Below are positions 6,955 to 7,478 of a DNA stretch of 7,478 bases, piece by piece (within the stretch, counting starts at the first letter, position 1; the number at the start of each line of letters is the position of its first letter). Origin of the DNA: Spirochaetaceae bacterium. GTDB taxonomy: Bacteria; Spirochaetota; Spirochaetia; DSM-27196; PXBQ01. The stretch spans positions 1-7,478 of the forward strand of contig PXBQ01000172.1 in assembly GCA_003566875.1 (NCBI GenBank), written 5' to 3'. The position numbers and the translations under genes are program-made. Below the pieces are notes generated by a model that was given only the letters and a program-made list of their open reading frames with translations, searched no databases and was not told the origin of the DNA.

Positions 6955-7478
6955 TCGTTCTCGATTTTGGATCTCAGACCGCGCAACTCATCGCGCGCAG
7001 AATCCGCGAAGCGGGCGTGTACTCAGAGATAATTGCGGGTGATACATCGGCGTCCGAGATCGCCCGCGACGGGCTCGTCGGATTGGTTTTCTCCGGTTCG
7101 CCCGAGTCGGTCGGACGCTCCGGCTCTCCGCAGCCCGACCGGGCCGTGTACGATCTCGGCGTGCCGATCCTCGGGATTTGTTACGGACTGCAACGTATGA
7201 CACACGATCTCGGTGGATCGGTAAGGGTCAGCGAAACTCACGAGTACGGTCGCTCGCGCGTGGTGTTCCGCGAAAAACATCCGCTTTTTGACGGAGTAGA
7301 CGACGGGTTTGTGTCGTGGATGAGCCACGGCGACGGCGTCGAGAAGCTTGCCTTGGACTGCTCGGTCGTCGCCGAGTCCGAACACGGCGTCCCGGCGTGC
7401 GTGGCGTTTCCCGCGATCAGATCGGTCGGTATTCAGTTCCACCCCGAGGTGACGCACTGCGAGTTCGGACAGAAAATC
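6942..7478 (+). CDS. guaA: GMP synthase (glutamine-hydrolysing), N-terminal part, cut by window end
   Basis: The 179 visible residues form nearly all of the class I glutamine amidotransferase domain of GMP synthase, which makes GMP from XMP, ATP and glutamine. Key features are the N-terminal 'IVVLDFGSQTAQLIARR' (4-20), the nucleophile Cys80 in 'GICYGLQ' (78-84), 'MSHGD' (127-131) and the other triad members His167 and Glu169 in 'QFHPEVTH'. The usual SGGP oxyanion-strand motif reads SGSP (51-54). The reading frame is open to the last base; the ATP-pyrophosphatase and dimerisation domains, about 330 residues, should lie beyond it. The ATG at 6942 sits inside the end of purA in another frame; a weak GGCGGA precedes it by about 4 nt, so translation probably depends on ribosomes finishing purA. 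Confidence 0.93.
   Translation, partial: MDRIVVLDFGSQTAQLIARRIREAGVYSEIIAGDTSASEIARDGLVGLVFSGSPESVGRSGSPQPDRAVYDLGVPILGICYGLQRMTHDLGGSVRVSETHEYGRSRVVFREKHPLFDGVDDGFVSWMSHGDGVEKLALDCSVVAESEHGVPACVAFPAIRSVGIQFHPEVTHCEFGQKI

Overview
The window is a stretch of ordinary bacterial chromosome. It is moderately GC-rich (roughly 55-60 % by eye) and its codons strongly favour CpG-containing triplets such as TCG, GCG and CGN. The organism is Gram-negative-like: it encodes a predicted lipoprotein with a clear lipobox and a membrane-anchored SPOR-domain protein that should face peptidoglycan. The overall look, including a beta-rich lipoprotein faintly like spirochaetal pallilysin-type proteins, makes a free-living spirochaete a reasonable guess. 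That guess is tentative because the sequence has no decisive taxonomic marker. I see no mobile element, CRISPR array, tRNA or rRNA.

Layout: (1) Positions 1-1161 (+) encode a basic N-terminal tail, one hydrophobic segment, a TPR-like helical region and a C-terminal SPOR domain. (2) Positions 1181-2707 (-) encode a 508-residue lipoprotein, convergent with gene 1 across only 19 bp. (3) Positions 2708-2835 are a 128-bp divergent control region with two outward-facing promoters. Each has its -10 element only 5-7 nt from the start codon and no Shine-Dalgarno sequence, which suggests leaderless transcripts. A 42-bp imperfect dyad lies between them. (4) Positions 2836 to the right edge (+) hold a tight four-gene operon, purB-guaB-purA-guaA, with guaA cut by the window end.

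The operon holds the complete IMP branch point. PurA and PurB convert IMP to adenylosuccinate and then AMP. GuaB and GuaA convert IMP to XMP and then GMP. No upstream de novo step is present. purB and guaB overlap by 4 nt (ATGA), guaB and purA are 22 nt apart, and purA and guaA overlap by 13 nt, so co-transcription and coupled translation are expected. Internal guaB and purA have recognisable Shine-Dalgarno sequences, unlike the first gene purB.

The points most worth a second look are the paired leaderless-type promoters and their shared dyad, a short PurA that departs from two highly conserved motifs, and the FtsN-like architecture of the SPOR protein. I found no clearly new multi-gene system; the core is well-known purine metabolism in a compact arrangement.
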